Source of the DNA: Chryseobacterium phocaeense
GTDB lineage: Bacteria > Bacteroidota > Bacteroidia > Flavobacteriales > Weeksellaceae
Assembly: GCF_900169075.1 (NCBI RefSeq)
Contig: NZ_LT827014.1
Span: forward strand, 248,001-312,000
Direction of reading: 5' to 3'
Length of the DNA stretch: 64,000 nt
The position numbers and the translations under genes were made by a program. The notes under the pieces were generated by a model. That model was not told the DNA's origin and did no database searches. It saw nothing but the letters and a program-made list of their open reading frames with translations. Below, one piece after another: positions 62,475-64,000 of the stretch (positions are counted from its first letter, which is position 1; each line of letters opens with the position of its first letter).

Positions 62475-63368
62475 ATGTACCACAACCCCGTTTTATTGAA
62501 GCAGAGCGTTGATGATTTGGTGACGAATCCTGACGGAATTTACGTGGACTGCACTTTTGGAGGAGGGGGCCACTCAAGGGAAATCCTGAGCAGGCTTTCT
62601 GAGAAAGGAAAACTTTTCAGTTTTGACCAGGACTTAGATGCTCTTAAAAATACCATTGATGATCCCAGATTTACCCTGGTGAATCAGAATTTCAGGTTTC
62701 TGGAAAATTCTATGCTGATGTATGGGATTTCACAGGTTGACGGTGTTTTGGCAGACCTTGGGGTATCATCCCACCAGTTTGACGAAGCAGAAAGAGGTTT
62801 TTCCACAAGAAATAATGCGCCTCTGGACATGAGGATGAACGTGATGCAGAACCTTGATGCCAAAAGAGTGATCAATGAATATGAGGAAACCGAACTGGCA
62901 GATATTTTTTATCACTACGGTGAACTGAGAGAAGCAAGAAAACTGGCAAGAGACATCGTTCACCACAGAAAAGCAAAGCCTATCAACACTACCGAGGATC
63001 TGAAGAAGCTTTTCAGCTACCTTCCCCCTCACAAGGTAAATAAGTTTTATGCACAGCTTTTCCAGGCGATAAGGATAGAAGTGAATCAGGAACTGGAAGC
63101 CCTGAAAGAAATGCTGGTTCAGGCACTGCAGGTGTTAAAACCCGAAGGAAGACTGGTTGTGATCTCCTATCATTCATTGGAAGACCGTCTGGTAAAGAGA
63201 TTCCTTAAAAACGGAATGTTTGAAGGAGAGCAGGAAAGAGATATCTACGGAAACTATAAAAAGGTATTTGAACTGCTTAAGAGCAAAGCCATTATTCCGG
63301 ATGATAAGGAAATTGAAGAAAACTCCAGAGCAAGGAGTGCAAAAATGAGAACAGGAATAAAGGTGTGA
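62475..63368 (+). CDS. rsmH: 16S rRNA (cytosine(1402)-N(4))-methyltransferase
   Basis: 297 residues. The N-terminus MYHNPVLLKQSVDDL and SAM motif YVDCTFGGGGHSREIL are diagnostic of RsmH (MraW). DLGVSSHQFDEAERGFS and VVISYHSLEDRLVKRF complete the family motifs. It methylates C1402 in the 16S rRNA decoding centre. It lies 43 bases after mraZ in the dcw operon. Confidence 0.98.
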   Translation: MYHNPVLLKQSVDDLVTNPDGIYVDCTFGGGGHSREILSRLSEKGKLFSFDQDLDALKNTIDDPRFTLVNQNFRFLENSMLMYGISQVDGVLADLGVSSHQFDEAERGFSTRNNAPLDMRMNVMQNLDAKRVINEYEETELADIFYHYGELREARKLARDIVHHRKAKPINTTEDLKKLFSYLPPHKVNKFYAQLFQAIRIEVNQELEALKEMLVQALQVLKPEGRLVVISYHSLEDRLVKRFLKNGMFEGEQERDIYGNYKKVFELLKSKAIIPDDKEIEENSRARSAKMRTGIKV

Positions 63369-63468
63369 AAGTGAATGGTGAGTAATCAATTGTGAATATG
63401 AAGTTTATAAAAACTGACAATTGACAAACGAAGTAAATTCACTGCAAAGCAAACTGACATAAAAGATT

Positions 63469-63834
63469 TTGGCAAAAAGAACAACAAACCGCCCTCAGAA
63501 GAAGCTCACTTTTATAGACATTATAAAAGGAAACTTTCTGAACCGTGATGAGATCAAAACTCATTACAAGTATTTTTTACTGTTGTTTGTTCTGATGATG
63601 GCGATGATTTACAGCAATCACCTCGTCAATAAGAAAATTAAAATTGTCAACGCTTTAAAAGAAGAAACAGAAGAATATAAATCAAGAAACGCTTACGCCC
63701 AGAGTAAGCTGATCAAAGTAAAAATGGAATCCGAACTGGGGAAGGAAGTAGCAAGGGACTCATTGATGACCCTGGAAAACCATCCTCATAAACTACTGAT
63801 AAAACTAGACAGTACAGATGCAAAAACAAAATGA
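63469..63834 (+). CDS. ftsL: FtsL-like cell division protein
   Basis: 121 residues from a TTG at 63469. A basic cytosolic N-terminus (about 1-33), one membrane helix (about 34-50, YFLLLFVLMMAMIYSN) and a short periplasmic coiled-coil (55-100) have the plan of FtsL. The sequence is not strongly conserved, so the assignment rests on position between rsmH and ftsI. Its end overlaps the next start by 17 bases. Confidence 0.8.
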   Translation: MAKRTTNRPQKKLTFIDIIKGNFLNRDEIKTHYKYFLLLFVLMMAMIYSNHLVNKKIKIVNALKEETEEYKSRNAYAQSKLIKVKMESELGKEVARDSLMTLENHPHKLLIKLDSTDAKTK

Positions 63835-64000
63835 ATACGATAACAAACGTAAAAAAACGTTAAGGTGGGGCTACCTCTTCGCAGTGGGAGCTCTGTGCGT
63901 ATTTGTGATGTTTCTTACCCGGATTGTAATCCTGCAGAACACTAACGTTCAGGAAATTAAGGACGATTACATTAATAAAAACTACCGTGAAGCTACGTTG
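63818..64000 (+). CDS. ftsI: Penicillin-binding protein 2 / FtsI, N-terminal fragment (cut by window edge)
   Basis: 61 residues visible. ATG at 63818 overlaps ftsL by 17 bases. MQKQNEYDNKRKKTLRWG is a basic N-terminus, followed by one membrane helix (about 19-38) and the beginning of a periplasmic part. The assignment as septal transpeptidase rests on gene order; no catalytic motif is in view. Confidence 0.8.
   Translation, partial: MQKQNEYDNKRKKTLRWGYLFAVGALCVFVMFLTRIVILQNTNVQEIKDDYINKNYREATL

Overview
The window is about 38-40% GC and reads as chromosome of a flavobacterium of the Weeksellaceae, most likely Chryseobacterium or a close relative. The pointers are: many -7 promoter elements of the Bacteroidota form TAnnTTTG with no Shine-Dalgarno sequences; outer-membrane proteins that end in phenylalanine; TonB-dependent receptors; a menaquinone gene (menD); a dcw cluster that starts mraZ-rsmH; and three small Cys-rich peptides that begin MKNLKKLS or MKNLKRLS, a leader type I associate with Chryseobacterium. 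I see no rRNA, tRNA, CRISPR array, insertion sequence or integrase.

Layout. 1-511: AT-rich, no gene, DnaA-box-like words (possible origin). 512-9353: DUF5686 surface protein, ArsR regulator plus medium-chain reductase, a GG-leader peptide, rplU-rpmA, a zinc-peptidase lipoprotein, an acyltransferase, miaE and a DUF502 protein. 9495-12689: three-gene operon of a DsbA/YjbH-like protein, an FAD monooxygenase and a MalY/PatB-type C-S lyase. 12852-18762: TonB receptor, sugar-dehydrogenase lipoprotein and uvrB. 19093-20749: a secreted protein and an orphan class I terpene synthase. 20848-28057: AI-2E transporter, two related membrane proteins, then chorismate-using genes (pabB, a pabC-like gene, menD) and a non-heme iron dioxygenase. 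28154-28816: two divergent GG-leader peptides. 28967-40120: radical SAM protein, an AsmA-like giant, DUF2797, DUF389, a nucleotide-sugar epimerase and secA. 40276-50678: an iron-uptake island with three TonB receptors, three PepSY-type membrane reductase candidates and one 54-residue membrane protein. 50762-52606: a ROK kinase with a disturbed C-terminus, and msrA. 52697-59760: accessory block (acidic membrane-anchored protein, tiny secreted peptide, TPR histidine kinase plus response regulator, Cys/His-rich small protein, YegP-like protein, standalone HsdR_N-type nuclease, TM2 protein, Cys-rich SH3 lipoprotein). 59804-64000: GNAT enzyme, engB, a hydrolase, then mraZ-rsmH-ftsL-ftsI running off the edge.

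How the parts work together. The iron island looks like one functional set: outer-membrane siderophore receptors paired with inner-membrane PepSY proteins that probably reduce or release iron. The GG-leader peptides share leader spacing, and two share a 5-prime untranslated motif, so they are probably co-regulated. Their peptidase/exporter is not in this window. The 52.7-59.8 kb block has a two-component system next to a short secreted peptide and a nuclease and is the least explained part of the window.
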